The notes under the pieces are model-generated. The model saw only the letters and a list, made by a program, of their open reading frames with translations. It searched no databases and was not told the origin of the DNA. Shown one piece after another: positions 7,860 to 16,363 of a stretch of 64,000 bases of DNA; within the stretch, counting starts at the first letter, position 1, and each line of letters starts with the position of its first letter. Both the position numbers and the translations under genes were made by a program. The DNA lies in the NCBI GenBank assembly GCA_035352895.1, contig DAOPYN010000008.1, positions 43,156 to 107,155 on the forward strand, given 5' to 3'. This DNA comes from UBA5070 sp035352895 (GTDB lineage: Bacteria; Fibrobacterota; Fibrobacteria; UBA5070).

Positions 7860-8666
7860 CTAGGAACCCCTCTCCGGCAGATACTTCCAGTACTTCCTGG
7901 GAAGATTCCTCGCGAGCAATTTGGGATTGGCCCTCTCCGGAATGTTGGTGGACCGGTAATACGTCCGCCAAAGTTCCTGGAACCCCCTGTCGGTCATGGA
8001 CGCGAGCGACTCCACCGCCTTGGACTCCCTGGGAAGCGAAGCCGGATCCACGGACAGGATCTGCACCTCCCCCTGGTGGTGTCGCAGGCAGCGCCCCCGC
8101 TTGGCGTCGGCGATCATCCACGAATCCTGGGGGAAGCGCGCGGCGAAGTGGGGGGCCAGCAGCTCCAGGATGTCGTGATCGGGTGCGATGACGGAGAACA
8201 ACGACCCGTCCGGCGCCTTGGAGAAACGGACGAATCCCTGGAAGCGGTGGGCCTCGTGGCGCGTCTTCTCGGCGGCGGCCAGGATGGCGTGGGTGTCGGG
8301 ATCCAGGATGTTGCGCCCACGGCCCGGTGCCCCGTCGCGCAGAAGACCCCGCAGGACGCGCCACACGACGCTCTGGATGCCGGGAAGTTCCGAGAGGAGC
8401 GCCGCGCGGATCATGGAGAGGATGGTCTCCCCGCACAGCCAGGCGATGCGGTCGGCGGCCCGTTCGGCCAGGTGGGGATCCGTTTCCACCGTGCGCACCT
8501 CCTCGAAGAGCTCCGGCTCGAAGGCGCCTTCGGATTCGATCCGCACCAGGGGAAGCTCCAATCGGAAGGCTTCGCAAACGGCGGTCAGAAAGCCGTCGAA
8601 ACCTCCCGGATGGACCAGAACCGTGGGAGTGGCATGGCTGACGATGTCCGGAGCGCAGGTGTTCAT
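7860..8666 (-). CDS. TIGR03915-type DNA metabolism protein (partner of radical SAM)
   Basis: A 268-aa protein with the pattern of the TIGR03915 family (DUF4130). Landmarks are VHPGGFDGFLTAVCEAF at the N-terminus, RTRHEAHRFQGFVRF-like in the middle (here KTRHEAHRFQGFVRFSK), APDHDILELLAPHFAARFP, WMIADAKRGRCLRH and the C-terminal ELWRTYYRSTNIPERANPKL. The family occurs beside a radical SAM protein and is sometimes fused to uracil-DNA glycosylase; no glycosylase is fused here. Its start overlaps the stop of the upstream radical SAM gene by 4 bp, so the two are translated together. Role in DNA repair or modification is assumed from family context and is unproven. Confidence 0.88.
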   Translation of the reverse strand: MNTCAPDIVSHATPTVLVHPGGFDGFLTAVCEAFRLELPLVRIESEGAFEPELFEEVRTVETDPHLAERAADRIAWLCGETILSMIRAALLSELPGIQSVVWRVLRGLLRDGAPGRGRNILDPDTHAILAAAEKTRHEAHRFQGFVRFSKAPDGSLFSVIAPDHDILELLAPHFAARFPQDSWMIADAKRGRCLRHHQGEVQILSVDPASLPRESKAVESLASMTDRGFQELWRTYYRSTNIPERANPKLLARNLPRKYWKYLPERGS

Positions 8667-9907
8667 GCGGTCAAGAGCAGCGGAGAGGGGAAGAGCGAAA
8701 GCTGCGTGGATTCAGGTGGTGCAGCCAGGAGAGGACGGATCCGTTCGGGCCGGAAATCGCGGTGGAGTCCCACGGCGAAGGGATCGTACAGGAAGGGGCG
8801 GGCGCGCTTGAGCACCACTCCGAAGCGCTGCAGGTGTTCCATCCGCACGGTCCCGTGGCGACGCCCTTCCACGATCAGCTTGGCCGATTTCACCCCGATG
8901 CCGGGAACCCGCAGGATGGTTTCCAGATCCGCGTGGTTCACGTCCACCGGAAACCGCTCGGGATGCCGCAGCGCCCAGGCGGCCTTGGGGTCCAGATCCG
9001 GGTCGAGATCGGGATGGAGGTCGTCCACCAGCTCGTCGAACTGGAACTTGTAGAAGCGCATGAGCCAATCGGCCTGGTAGAGGCGGTTCTCGCGCCGCAA
9101 CGGCGGACGTGCCACCAAGGGCAGACGGGAATCGCGATTGACCGGGATGTAGCCGGAGTAGTAGACCCGCTTGAGCTGCTGCCTGCCGTACAACCCGGAA
9201 GCCAACGACAGGATCTGCAAGTCGGTTTCCGGCGAGGCGCCCACGATGAGCTGCGTGCTCTGCCCCGCCGGCGAAAAGCGCGGGGCGTGTCGGGAAATCC
9301 TGGATTCCGCCTTGTGTTCCAGGATGCCTTGGTGGATGGAGTTCATGGGGGTGAACACCGAGGCGTAGTCCTTTTCCGGCGCCAGGTGCTTGAGCCCTTC
9401 CTCGGAGGGGATCTCGATGTTCACGCTCAGGCGGTCCGCATACAGGCCCGCTTGGGCCACCAGGTCGGGGCTGGCGCCGGGGATGGTCTTGAGGTGGATG
9501 TACCCCCCGAAGCGATGCTGCACACGCAGCGTGCGGGCGACCGCGACCAGCGCCTCCATGGTGGTGTCCACGCTGCCGAAGATGCCGGAACTGAGGAACA
9601 AGCCCTCGATGAGGTTGCGCCGGTAGAACTCGAGCGTGAGATTCACCACCTCCGAAGGCCGGAAGGTGGCACGTGGGATGTCGTTGGAACGACGGTTGGA
9701 GCAGTAGGCGCAGTCGAACAGGCAGACGTTGGACAGGAGGATCTTCAGGAGCGAAACGCACCGACCGTCGTCTGTGAAGGTGTGGCAGATGCCGGAGGCC
9801 TCGCCGTTGCCCATGCCACCTTTGGGAGTGGACCGGGTGCTGCCGCTGGACGAACACGACACGTCGTACTTGGCCGCGGCCGAAAGGATCTTGAGCTTAT
9901 CCTGCAC
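8663..9907 (-). CDS. TIGR03916-type radical SAM protein, putative DNA repair/modification
   Basis: A 414-aa radical SAM enzyme. The N-terminus (KLKILSAAAKYDVSCSSSGS) is diagnostic of the TIGR03916 group. The [4Fe-4S]-binding motif is CLFDCAYC (Cys-x3-Cys-x2-Cys, residues ~62-69). A helix-hairpin-helix (LETILRVPGIGVKSAKLIVEG) near residue ~340 suggests DNA binding. The start is a GTG with no SD. A good promoter places the transcription start at or next to this codon (see 9916-9944), suggesting a leaderless message. It is the first gene of the pair with the TIGR03915 protein. Confidence 0.92.
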   Translation of the reverse strand: MQDKLKILSAAAKYDVSCSSSGSTRSTPKGGMGNGEASGICHTFTDDGRCVSLLKILLSNVCLFDCAYCSNRRSNDIPRATFRPSEVVNLTLEFYRRNLIEGLFLSSGIFGSVDTTMEALVAVARTLRVQHRFGGYIHLKTIPGASPDLVAQAGLYADRLSVNIEIPSEEGLKHLAPEKDYASVFTPMNSIHQGILEHKAESRISRHAPRFSPAGQSTQLIVGASPETDLQILSLASGLYGRQQLKRVYYSGYIPVNRDSRLPLVARPPLRRENRLYQADWLMRFYKFQFDELVDDLHPDLDPDLDPKAAWALRHPERFPVDVNHADLETILRVPGIGVKSAKLIVEGRRHGTVRMEHLQRFGVVLKRARPFLYDPFAVGLHRDFRPERIRPLLAAPPESTQLSLFPSPLLLTA

Positions 9908-9916
9908 GGATAGGCA
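9903..9916 (-). promoter_or_regulatory. Candidate LexA box (one mismatch to the Fibrobacter consensus)
   Basis: On the minus strand the sequence TGCCTATCCGTGCA agrees with TGCNCN4GTGCA, the box reported for Fibrobacter succinogenes LexA, except at position 5 (T for C). It spans the region from the -10 element to the GTG start codon of a presumed DNA-repair gene, where LexA binding would block transcription. Only one site was noticed and it is degenerate, so the call is tentative. Confidence 0.35.
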
Positions 9917-9944
9917 ATATACGTTTGAGCAGTACTCAGAGCAA
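9916..9944 (-). promoter_or_regulatory. Promoter of the radical SAM pair
   Basis: On the minus strand, TTGCTC (9944-9939) and TATATT (9921-9916) are separated by 17 nt. The -10 matches the consensus at five of six positions. Only 8 nt separate it from the GTG start codon, leaving no room for a ribosome-binding site. Confidence 0.55.
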
Positions 9945-9970
9945 CCGATTTCTCGCGCCCGTGCCGGGGA

Positions 9971-10906
9971 TCAGAACTCGTGGACAAGGAAGGGTCGCAG
10001 GGCGGAAGAGGCCTCCTCCACGTCCCGCAGGAGGATCATCTCGGTGCGGTCTCCGTGGCGGATGTTCACCACCACGCGATCCAGGGAACGACGCGTGATG
10101 TGCAGCCCGCGTCCGTGGTTGAGGTCGTTGAGCTGGATCCCTTGGGCGCCGCGCACCCGGTTGGCCTCCAGCCAGGTCAGGATCTGCTGCTTGGTGAGGC
10201 GCCCGCCGCGATCCACCACAGAGCACCCCCATGCCGCAGGGCTTTTTCCGAAGAACACGTACACCGCCTGGTCGCGTCCCAGCTTGGCATCCAGGTCCCA
10301 TTCGGACTTCATCTCGCCTTCCTGGTCCAACGATCCGTAGAAGACCGCGTTGCTGACCATTTCGGCCAGCGATCGCCGGAACACCCGGCGAATCTCTCCT
10401 TCCGGGAACCACCCCGCGACTTCGGCGACCACGGTGTCGATCTCCGAAGCGCTGCCCACCTGGCGGGCGTGGACTTCGGCCTGGGGCCCCAGCCAGCGCT
10501 GCAACCCGAAGACGTCCTCCGTCAGAAGCGATTGGGCGGTCTCCACCAGATCGCGCAGCGGATGGGCTCCGTGGCGCGGCAGAAGGCTGCCCACGTCGTA
10601 TTCCAGCGCCAAACGGAAATGTTCCTCCACCGGCGTGGAGGAAAGGATGGCGTAGCGCGTATCGGGGCGCAGCTCGCGAAGGAACTGCACCAGGTCGAAC
10701 CAGGCGATGCCGGTCAACCCGGTGTCGGCGACCAGGAGCCGGTACGAGCGGTTCTGGAGCAGATCCAGCGCCCGGTTGCCGTCCTCGGCCAGCTCCACGG
10801 AAAGCCCCAGCTCGTCTTCCAGGCTGCGGGCGGCGCGTCGACGGAACGATGCGTCCGGACACGCCAACAGGACCCTCTGGCCACCCAGATCCCGGAAGCC
10901 CGCCAT
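9971..10906 (-). CDS. Response-regulator receiver fused to a HATPase_c (anti-sigma-kinase-like) domain
   Basis: A 311-aa protein with two parts. Residues ~10-125 are a receiver domain (RVLLACPDASF with the acidic pocket, phospho-acceptor Asp61 in YRLLVADTG); the usual conserved Lys is not evident. Residues ~160-300 are a GHKL ATPase domain with an N-box (SLAEMVSNAVFYGS), a DRGG G1 motif and NHGRGLHITRRSLD as the ATP lid. There is no HisKA dimerisation domain, so it resembles RsbW-type protein kinases more than sensor kinases. It starts 1 bp after the rseP stop and is probably in that operon. A role in partner-switching control is inferred; no anti-sigma antagonist is visible nearby. Confidence 0.8.
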   Translation of the reverse strand: MAGFRDLGGQRVLLACPDASFRRRAARSLEDELGLSVELAEDGNRALDLLQNRSYRLLVADTGLTGIAWFDLVQFLRELRPDTRYAILSSTPVEEHFRLALEYDVGSLLPRHGAHPLRDLVETAQSLLTEDVFGLQRWLGPQAEVHARQVGSASEIDTVVAEVAGWFPEGEIRRVFRRSLAEMVSNAVFYGSLDQEGEMKSEWDLDAKLGRDQAVYVFFGKSPAAWGCSVVDRGGRLTKQQILTWLEANRVRGAQGIQLNDLNHGRGLHITRRSLDRVVVNIRHGDRTEMILLRDVEEASSALRPFLVHEF

Positions 10907-10907
10907 G

Positions 10908-12326
10908 CTACTTGAACATGTTCCAGCGTTGGATGTCGAAATACGTCACGTAGAGCGCCAGCATCAGGAACAAGGCCACCACCACCATGGACAACCGTTC
11001 CATGAGCATCCGGTCGGCCTTGCGCCCCCTGATCTTCTCGATGGCGAGCTCCACCAGCCGTCCACCGTCGGTGACCACCAGCGGAAGGAAGTTCAGGATG
11101 CCCAGGTTGATGGACAAGAGCACCATCCAGTCCACCAGCCGCTCCCAGCCCAGGCGCGCGATGGCACCCGATGCGCGCACGATGCCCACCGGACCCGACA
11201 GATTCTGTGCATCCACCTTGCGGGACAGGAGCTTGCCCAGGATGCGGAACACGGCCGTTCCCTTGTCCACGGCGCCCTCGAACGCGAACCCGATCGCCTC
11301 CACCGGGCCGTAGCGGTGGAAGAAGGTGGGCACCACGTCCATGGGAACCACGCCGATCCGCCAACGTCCATCCCTGGCATCCTTCCGCGCGGTCACCTCC
11401 ACGACGGAACGTCCCTCCTTGCGGGCCAGGGCGAAGCGCATGGTGCGCCCCGCGCTCCCCTGCACCGTCTGGATGAAGTCCTCGGCTCCGGTGGTCTGGC
11501 GACCATCCACGGAAAGAATCGTGTCGTCGGCGCGGATTCCGGCGATCGCGGCCGGGGTGGAATCCAGCACCCGGGCAAGCACCAGCCTGCCGCCGAACTC
11601 CATTCCCGCCCATCCGATGCGGGTGGCCTTGATGGGGGCCAGTGCCGGCCGGAAAGCGAACACGCTGTCCCGACCGTTCTTCAGGATGGAGACGCGCACG
11701 TCGTCTTCCAGGCTGGTGGCGATATCCTCGGCGAAGCGGGACGCTCCGGCGAGCGGTTTGCCGTCGAGCGCCACCACGGTGTCGCCGGCACGGATGCCCA
11801 CCTTGAAGGCCGGCCCCGAGGTATCAGCCGCCGAGAGGACCATGCTTCCCTTGACCTCGACGTTCACCCCCACCATGGCCACCACCCACAGGGCCGCCAG
11901 CGCGAAGGCGATGTTCACCAGAGGACCCGCCGCGGCGATGGCCGCCCGCCATCCGATGGACACCTCCTCGTAGCCCTTCAAGGCCGAGGTGTTTCCGTTC
12001 CATCGGCGTTCCAGTTCGTTCTGCGTGGAGGGATCCTGGGGTTTCCCCTCCAGGGCCGAGGTGGGCTCGCCGCGCATAGCCACGTACCCTCCGAACAGCA
12101 CCGCGCAGACGCGGTATTCGGTCTCGCCCACCTTGAGCCCGAAGAGCCTGGGCCCGAAACCGATGGAGAACACCTCCACATGCACACCCGCGCGACGCGC
12201 GACCAGGAAGTGTCCAAGCTCGTGTATGAGGACCAGAAACGACAAGACGCCGATCCCGATCAGCGCCCCCAGGATGTCGGAGCGGAAGAAGGACACCAGG
12301 GCGGGAGGGAGAAGACCTGCGCTCAT
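10908..12326 (-). CDS. rseP: RseP-type site-2 intramembrane metalloprotease
   Basis: A 472-aa polytopic protease that cleaves membrane-anchored anti-sigma factors and signal-peptide remnants. The zinc motif HELGH sits in the first transmembrane helix (FLVLIHELGHFLVARRAG). Two PDZ domains follow (around GPAFKVGIRAGDTVVALDG and TPAAIAGIRADDTILSVDG). The third metal-ligand region is NFLPLVVTDGGRL, the family's NxxPxxxxDGG. The ATG at 12326 overlaps the dxr TGA by 4 bp; longer in-frame starts would lie inside dxr. The dxr-rseP order is common in bacteria. Confidence 0.95.
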   Translation of the reverse strand: MSAGLLPPALVSFFRSDILGALIGIGVLSFLVLIHELGHFLVARRAGVHVEVFSIGFGPRLFGLKVGETEYRVCAVLFGGYVAMRGEPTSALEGKPQDPSTQNELERRWNGNTSALKGYEEVSIGWRAAIAAAGPLVNIAFALAALWVVAMVGVNVEVKGSMVLSAADTSGPAFKVGIRAGDTVVALDGKPLAGASRFAEDIATSLEDDVRVSILKNGRDSVFAFRPALAPIKATRIGWAGMEFGGRLVLARVLDSTPAAIAGIRADDTILSVDGRQTTGAEDFIQTVQGSAGRTMRFALARKEGRSVVEVTARKDARDGRWRIGVVPMDVVPTFFHRYGPVEAIGFAFEGAVDKGTAVFRILGKLLSRKVDAQNLSGPVGIVRASGAIARLGWERLVDWMVLLSINLGILNFLPLVVTDGGRLVELAIEKIRGRKADRMLMERLSMVVVALFLMLALYVTYFDIQRWNMFK

Positions 12327-13492
12327 GAGAGGGAACCAGCTTCCAGGTGGGCGAGTTCGTTCACTCGTCGACGGGCCCACGCGTCCGCGGCGAGCAGTTC
12401 TTCAAGATCGGGATGCCTGCCGAAGGATTGCTCGGACAGGCAGCATTCCACCAACCGCACGATGCCCATGTAGGGGATCCTCCGGTCCAGGAACAGTGCC
12501 ACGGCCGCCTCGTTCGCCGCGTTCAGCACGGCCGGAGCCGCCCCTCCCCGCTCGCCGGCCGCGTAGGCCAGCCCCAGGGCGGGAAAACGCTCGTGGTCGG
12601 GTGCCTGGAAGCTCAACGTACCCAGCTTGGCCAGATCGAGCCGTTCTCCGGAAAGTGTCACCCTCTTGGGGGCCACCAGCGAATACAGGATGGGCAGACG
12701 CATGTCTGGTGTGCCCAGCTGGGCCATCAGGGCGCCATCCTGGAACTGGACCATCGAATGGACATGGCTCCCCGGATGCACCAGCACCCGGATGCGGTCG
12801 TACCCGACGCGGAACAGGTGGTGCGCCTCGATCACCTCGAGCCCCTTGTTGAAGAGGGTGGAGCTGTCGATGGTGATCTTGGGGCCCATGGTCCAGGTGG
12901 GATGCTTCAGCGCCTGTTCCACCGTGATGTGGGCGAATCGGTCGATGGGCAACTCCCGGAAGGGACCACCGGAAGCGGTCAGGACCAGGGCTTCCACCTC
13001 GGTGGTGGGCGTACCGCCCAGACACTGGTGGAGGGCCGAATGCTCCGAATCGATGGGATACAACCGGGCCTTGGGGTATTCGTCCAGCAGGCGGTTGATC
13101 CGCTCCCCGGCCATCACCAGGGTTTCCTTGTTGGCCAGGCAGACACGCAGTCCGCGGCGGATGGCTTCCATGGTGGGAAGGCATCCGATGGAGCCCACCA
13201 GGCCGTTGACCAGGGTGGTGGCTTCCAGGTCGGCCACCAGCTCCAGAAGGCCCTCCATGCCGAAGCTCACCGACCGCCCCAGAAGGGAGGCGGCCCGCTT
13301 GGCCGAGGGTTCGTCGAAGAGCGCCAGGCGGGCCTTGGGGAATTCACGGGCGATCGCGCAGAACTCGTCCACCTTCGAGTGGGCCGCCAGGCCCACGATG
13401 TGGAAACGGTCCGGATGTTCACGCACGACGGAGAGGGTGCTGGCGCCGATCGAGCCGGTGGCGCCCAAAAGCACAAGATTCTGAACGGACAT
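12323..13492 (-). CDS. dxr: 1-deoxy-D-xylulose 5-phosphate reductoisomerase
   Basis: A 389-aa enzyme converting DXP to 2-C-methyl-D-erythritol 4-phosphate with NADPH, the first committed step of the MEP isoprenoid pathway. Visible features are the NADPH-binding LLGATGSIGASTL at the N-terminus, CLANKETLVMAG, the metal-binding IDSEHSALHQCL, TASGGPFRELP and MGPKITIDSSTLFNKGLEVIEAH. The start MSVQNLV places the Rossmann motif at residue ~8, as is normal; the 70 additional upstream residues in frame look non-coding. Length is normal for the family. Confidence 0.97.
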   Translation of the reverse strand: MSVQNLVLLGATGSIGASTLSVVREHPDRFHIVGLAAHSKVDEFCAIAREFPKARLALFDEPSAKRAASLLGRSVSFGMEGLLELVADLEATTLVNGLVGSIGCLPTMEAIRRGLRVCLANKETLVMAGERINRLLDEYPKARLYPIDSEHSALHQCLGGTPTTEVEALVLTASGGPFRELPIDRFAHITVEQALKHPTWTMGPKITIDSSTLFNKGLEVIEAHHLFRVGYDRIRVLVHPGSHVHSMVQFQDGALMAQLGTPDMRLPILYSLVAPKRVTLSGERLDLAKLGTLSFQAPDHERFPALGLAYAAGERGGAAPAVLNAANEAAVALFLDRRIPYMGIVRLVECCLSEQSFGRHPDLEELLAADAWARRRVNELAHLEAGSLS

Positions 13493-13548
13493 GCCCTGGG
13501 AATGTACCAAACCCCACCCCGCGGGCGAGGCAGGAATGTGTCTGCGGT

Positions 13549-14334
13549 CTACGCCGAGGTGGCCAGTCGCGCGCGGATCGTGGAATGGAGCGCACCGTTG
13601 GCGGACAGGCCGTTGCCCAGCTCCAGGAGCCCTTTTCCGTCCAGGCTCGAGAAGGCCCCTCCGGCTTCCTGGAGGATCACTCCCATGGGGGCCACGTCCC
13701 ACACGTTCACGACGGGATCCAGCATGGCCTCGGCCCGCCCGCAGGCCACCAGCAGGTGGCCATAGCAGTCACCCCAACCGCGGGCCACTCCTGCTTCGCC
13801 GCGCATGGCCATCCACTCCTTGCCCCACGGACTGCGCGAGACGGTGATGGCCGAGCCGTCCAGGAGAAGGGCATCGGAAAGGTCGGACACCTCCGATACC
13901 CGCGCCTGGGTGCCGTTGAGCCAAGCCCCCAGGCCCCGCGCCGCCCACAGGCTTTCGCCCAGGGCCGGCATGTGGATCACCCCCACCACGGGCTGGTCGC
14001 CGTCCAGAAGGGCCAGGAGGGTTCCGAAGAGAGGCACTCCATGGATGAACGCCTTGGTGCCGTCGATGGGATCCACCACCCACTTGTAGCGCGCCTGGGG
14101 CAGATGGACTCCGTATTCCTCGCCGATCACCCCGTGGGTGGGCCGCAAGGTGGCGAGCCTCGCGCGGATCAGCTCCTCCGCCTGGCGGTCGGCTTCGGTC
14201 ACCGGCGAGTTGTCGCGCTTCTTCACCACCGCGATCTTCCTCTGGAAACGCGAGAGGATGGGGGTTTCCGCCTGCTTGACCAGATCCCTGGCCAGGGCGA
14301 GCTCTTGTTCCAGATCCAATTCGGGATGGCTCAT
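13549..14334 (-). CDS. hisN: Inositol-monophosphatase-family phosphatase, HisN-like histidinol-phosphatase
   Basis: A 261-aa Mg-dependent phosphatase. Metal-binding motifs are GEEYG (Glu), WVVDPIDGTKAFIHG (DPIDGT) and VVNVWDVAPMGVILQEAGG (WD-APM). The string GTKAFIHGVPLFGTLLALL is typical of the HisN branch, which dephosphorylates histidinol phosphate in histidine synthesis. Inositol- or other sugar-phosphatase activity cannot be excluded, and no other his genes are nearby. It is separated from dxr by 56 bp on the same strand and is divergent from the zinc-ribbon gene at 14447. Confidence 0.88.
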   Translation of the reverse strand: MSHPELDLEQELALARDLVKQAETPILSRFQRKIAVVKKRDNSPVTEADRQAEELIRARLATLRPTHGVIGEEYGVHLPQARYKWVVDPIDGTKAFIHGVPLFGTLLALLDGDQPVVGVIHMPALGESLWAARGLGAWLNGTQARVSEVSDLSDALLLDGSAITVSRSPWGKEWMAMRGEAGVARGWGDCYGHLLVACGRAEAMLDPVVNVWDVAPMGVILQEAGGAFSSLDGKGLLELGNGLSANGALHSTIRARLATSA

Positions 14335-14408
14335 GGGAAAAAAGGTACGAGGCGAACGCGGGAAAGGGCAATCCGCGTCCGGAAAGAACCGGTTGTGTTG
14401 TCGGGTTG

Positions 14409-14438
14409 TTGACTGTCCCCTCGTAGTGAGCGTATCCT
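14409..14438 (+). promoter_or_regulatory. Promoter of the zinc-ribbon gene
   Basis: TTGACT (14409-14414) and TATCCT (14433-14438) are 18 nt apart. The -35 matches the consensus in five of six positions. The ATG at 14447 lies only 8 nt past the -10, again suggesting a leaderless transcript. Confidence 0.5.
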
Positions 14439-14446
14439 GTTGGGGT

Positions 14447-14806
14447 ATGAAGTCGATCGACGTGGATTGCCCGCATTGCGGTTGCTCGTGCGACCTGCGA
14501 CTGGACGAGAACACCCAGGTCGTTCTGCTCGTCTGTCCATCCTGCGGCGCCTCGTTGGTCTCCTACTACGGCCAGACCTTCCAGGTGGAGCCATCGGAGT
14601 TCCGCTACCTGCGCCAGCGCGGCGGCATGAAGGAGGCCCAGGGAGCCCTGCGTGTGAAGCAACGCATCTCGCGCCTGCCGGTGGCCGTCCACTCGGCGGG
14701 CGAACCGGTGATGGACCACGCCGTGGGCGCCGACGAGATCCTGGAACTCCACGTGGCGCTGGACAAGTGCCAGAGCGTCGAGGATTTCCTCAAGGCGCTG
14801 GACTGA
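14447..14806 (+). CDS. Small zinc-ribbon protein of unknown function
   Basis: A 119-aa protein with an N-terminal zinc-ribbon: VDCPHCGCSC at residues 6-15 and LVCPSCGASL at residues ~28-37, two CPxCG knuckles about 20 residues apart. The rest (RYLRQRGGMKEAQGALRVKQ and DEILELHVALDKCQSVEDFL) is soluble and of unrecognised fold, ending in an amphipathic helix. It could bind nucleic acid or protein. A recognisable promoter lies immediately upstream. The PHP-domain gene begins 27 bp downstream and is likely co-transcribed. Confidence 0.8.
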   Translation: MKSIDVDCPHCGCSCDLRLDENTQVVLLVCPSCGASLVSYYGQTFQVEPSEFRYLRQRGGMKEAQGALRVKQRISRLPVAVHSAGEPVMDHAVGADEILELHVALDKCQSVEDFLKALD

Positions 14807-14833
14807 GCGGAATTCTCTAGTTTCCTTCCCAGC

Positions 14834-16363
14834 ATGCTCGGCTACGCCGAAACCCATTTCAAGTTCAGGCTGCCGTGGTCGCCGCTCTTTCGTGCTTTGC
14901 CGGAGATGATCCTGGACGCGCCTTCCCTGGCCCTCCCCCATCAGGACATCCCTCTGACGTTGGCTGTCCACGACGCCCATCGCTTTCCCGTGCGGCTGGA
15001 GGAGGTGCGGTTGGTGGCCCGCGCCCAGGGGCGGATGCAGCAGGCCACCTGGAACCCGGGAATGCCCCTGGACCAACCCTTCCACTGGATCTCGCTTCCC
15101 TGGCCGGGCGAACGGATCGAGGGAGCCCAATGGGTGGATGCCGTCTTCCGCATCACCGACGCCAAGGGCAAATGCTGGACCTTCCTGAACCACAACCTTC
15201 CGGGACTGCCTCCCTCGAGCCTTCGCATCCTGCGGTTGGGCAGCGACTTTCCCGCACCTGAAGGATGGGTCTGTGGCGACCTCCACTGCCACACCGTCTG
15301 GAGCGAGGATCCGGTGGAATGGGGAGGCGATCCGATGGTGATGCGTCGGGCGGCGCGCTGCCTGGGTCTTGGCTTCTACGCGGCCACCGACCACTCCTAC
15401 GACTTCGCCTGGAACCACCCGGACTACCTATCCCCCGCCGATCCCGTCCAACGCTTCGATGCCTTCCGCAGGAGTCTTCCCGCCGACGAACCCGGGATGC
15501 CCGTGGTCCTGCCCGCCGAGGAGATCAGCTGCGGAAACTCCCGCGGGGAGAACATCCACCTGCTGGCCATCGACCACCCCGACTACCTCCCCGGCCAAGG
15601 CGATGGCGGCCGACGCGGCCTGGACAACCGACCGGACCTTTCCATCCTCCAGGTCCTGGAACGGTTGACGGAATCCGGCGCCCCGGCGTTCGCGGCACAC
15701 CCCCGCCCGGGAATCGGGTGGTTGCAACGGAAGATCTTCCGGCGCGGCCAGTGGGACCCGCAGGATCTGCGGCCTGGTCTGCATGGACTGCAGATCGCCA
15801 ATGGATCGTGGGGACGCGATTTCCTCTCCGGCCGGGACCTGTGGGTGAACGACCTGTTGGCGGGGAACCGTCGACTGCCCATCGCGGGCAACGACGCGCA
15901 CGGGGACCTCAACCGCGCCACCCAGGTGGCCTTCCCCCTGCTGCGCCTCGGCCAGACCGATCTCCACCGGTTCGGACACCAGCGCACCTGGATCTTCCCG
16001 GGCCATTCCCCTTCCCGCTCCTCCCTGCGCGAGGCCCTGACGGGAGCTCCCTGCGTGATCTCGGACGGCCCGTGGCTCGGGCTGTCCGTGCCGGGTGCGG
16101 CCCACGCGGTGGAACGCTCCGAAGGTACGGGACGGATCGTCGGAGAAAGCCTGGTGGAATTCGGAAGGATCCGGCGCGTGGTCGTGTTCAGCCACGCCAG
16201 AAGCGAAAGCGCCGAATCCGTCCTGTTGGACCTTTCCCCCGCGGCGCTGCGAGTCGATTCCGCGTTCCAGGTCCCGGCGGACACTCGATACGTGCGCGCC
16301 GAGCTCTGGACGGAATCCGGCCACCGTGCCCTCACCCGGGCCGTGGAGCCGGATCCGGGCTAG
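14834..16363 (+). CDS. PHP-domain metallohydrolase (CehA/McbA-like)
   Basis: A 509-aa protein. After ~140 residues of beta-rich N-terminal sequence comes a PHP domain: GDLHCHTVWSED (His151, His153), FYAATDHSYDF (His187), VLPAEEISCG, FAAHPRPGIGW and IAGNDAHGDLNRAT, which together supply the usual trinuclear-metal ligands. Such proteins hydrolyse phosphoesters or other bonds; the CehA/McbA subgroup includes carbaryl hydrolases and many uncharacterised members. No signal peptide is apparent. Its TAG and the stop of the convergent giant gene share the tetranucleotide CTAG at 16360-16363. Confidence 0.82.
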   Translation: MLGYAETHFKFRLPWSPLFRALPEMILDAPSLALPHQDIPLTLAVHDAHRFPVRLEEVRLVARAQGRMQQATWNPGMPLDQPFHWISLPWPGERIEGAQWVDAVFRITDAKGKCWTFLNHNLPGLPPSSLRILRLGSDFPAPEGWVCGDLHCHTVWSEDPVEWGGDPMVMRRAARCLGLGFYAATDHSYDFAWNHPDYLSPADPVQRFDAFRRSLPADEPGMPVVLPAEEISCGNSRGENIHLLAIDHPDYLPGQGDGGRRGLDNRPDLSILQVLERLTESGAPAFAAHPRPGIGWLQRKIFRRGQWDPQDLRPGLHGLQIANGSWGRDFLSGRDLWVNDLLAGNRRLPIAGNDAHGDLNRATQVAFPLLRLGQTDLHRFGHQRTWIFPGHSPSRSSLREALTGAPCVISDGPWLGLSVPGAAHAVERSEGTGRIVGESLVEFGRIRRVVVFSHARSESAESVLLDLSPAALRVDSAFQVPADTRYVRAELWTESGHRALTRAVEPDPG

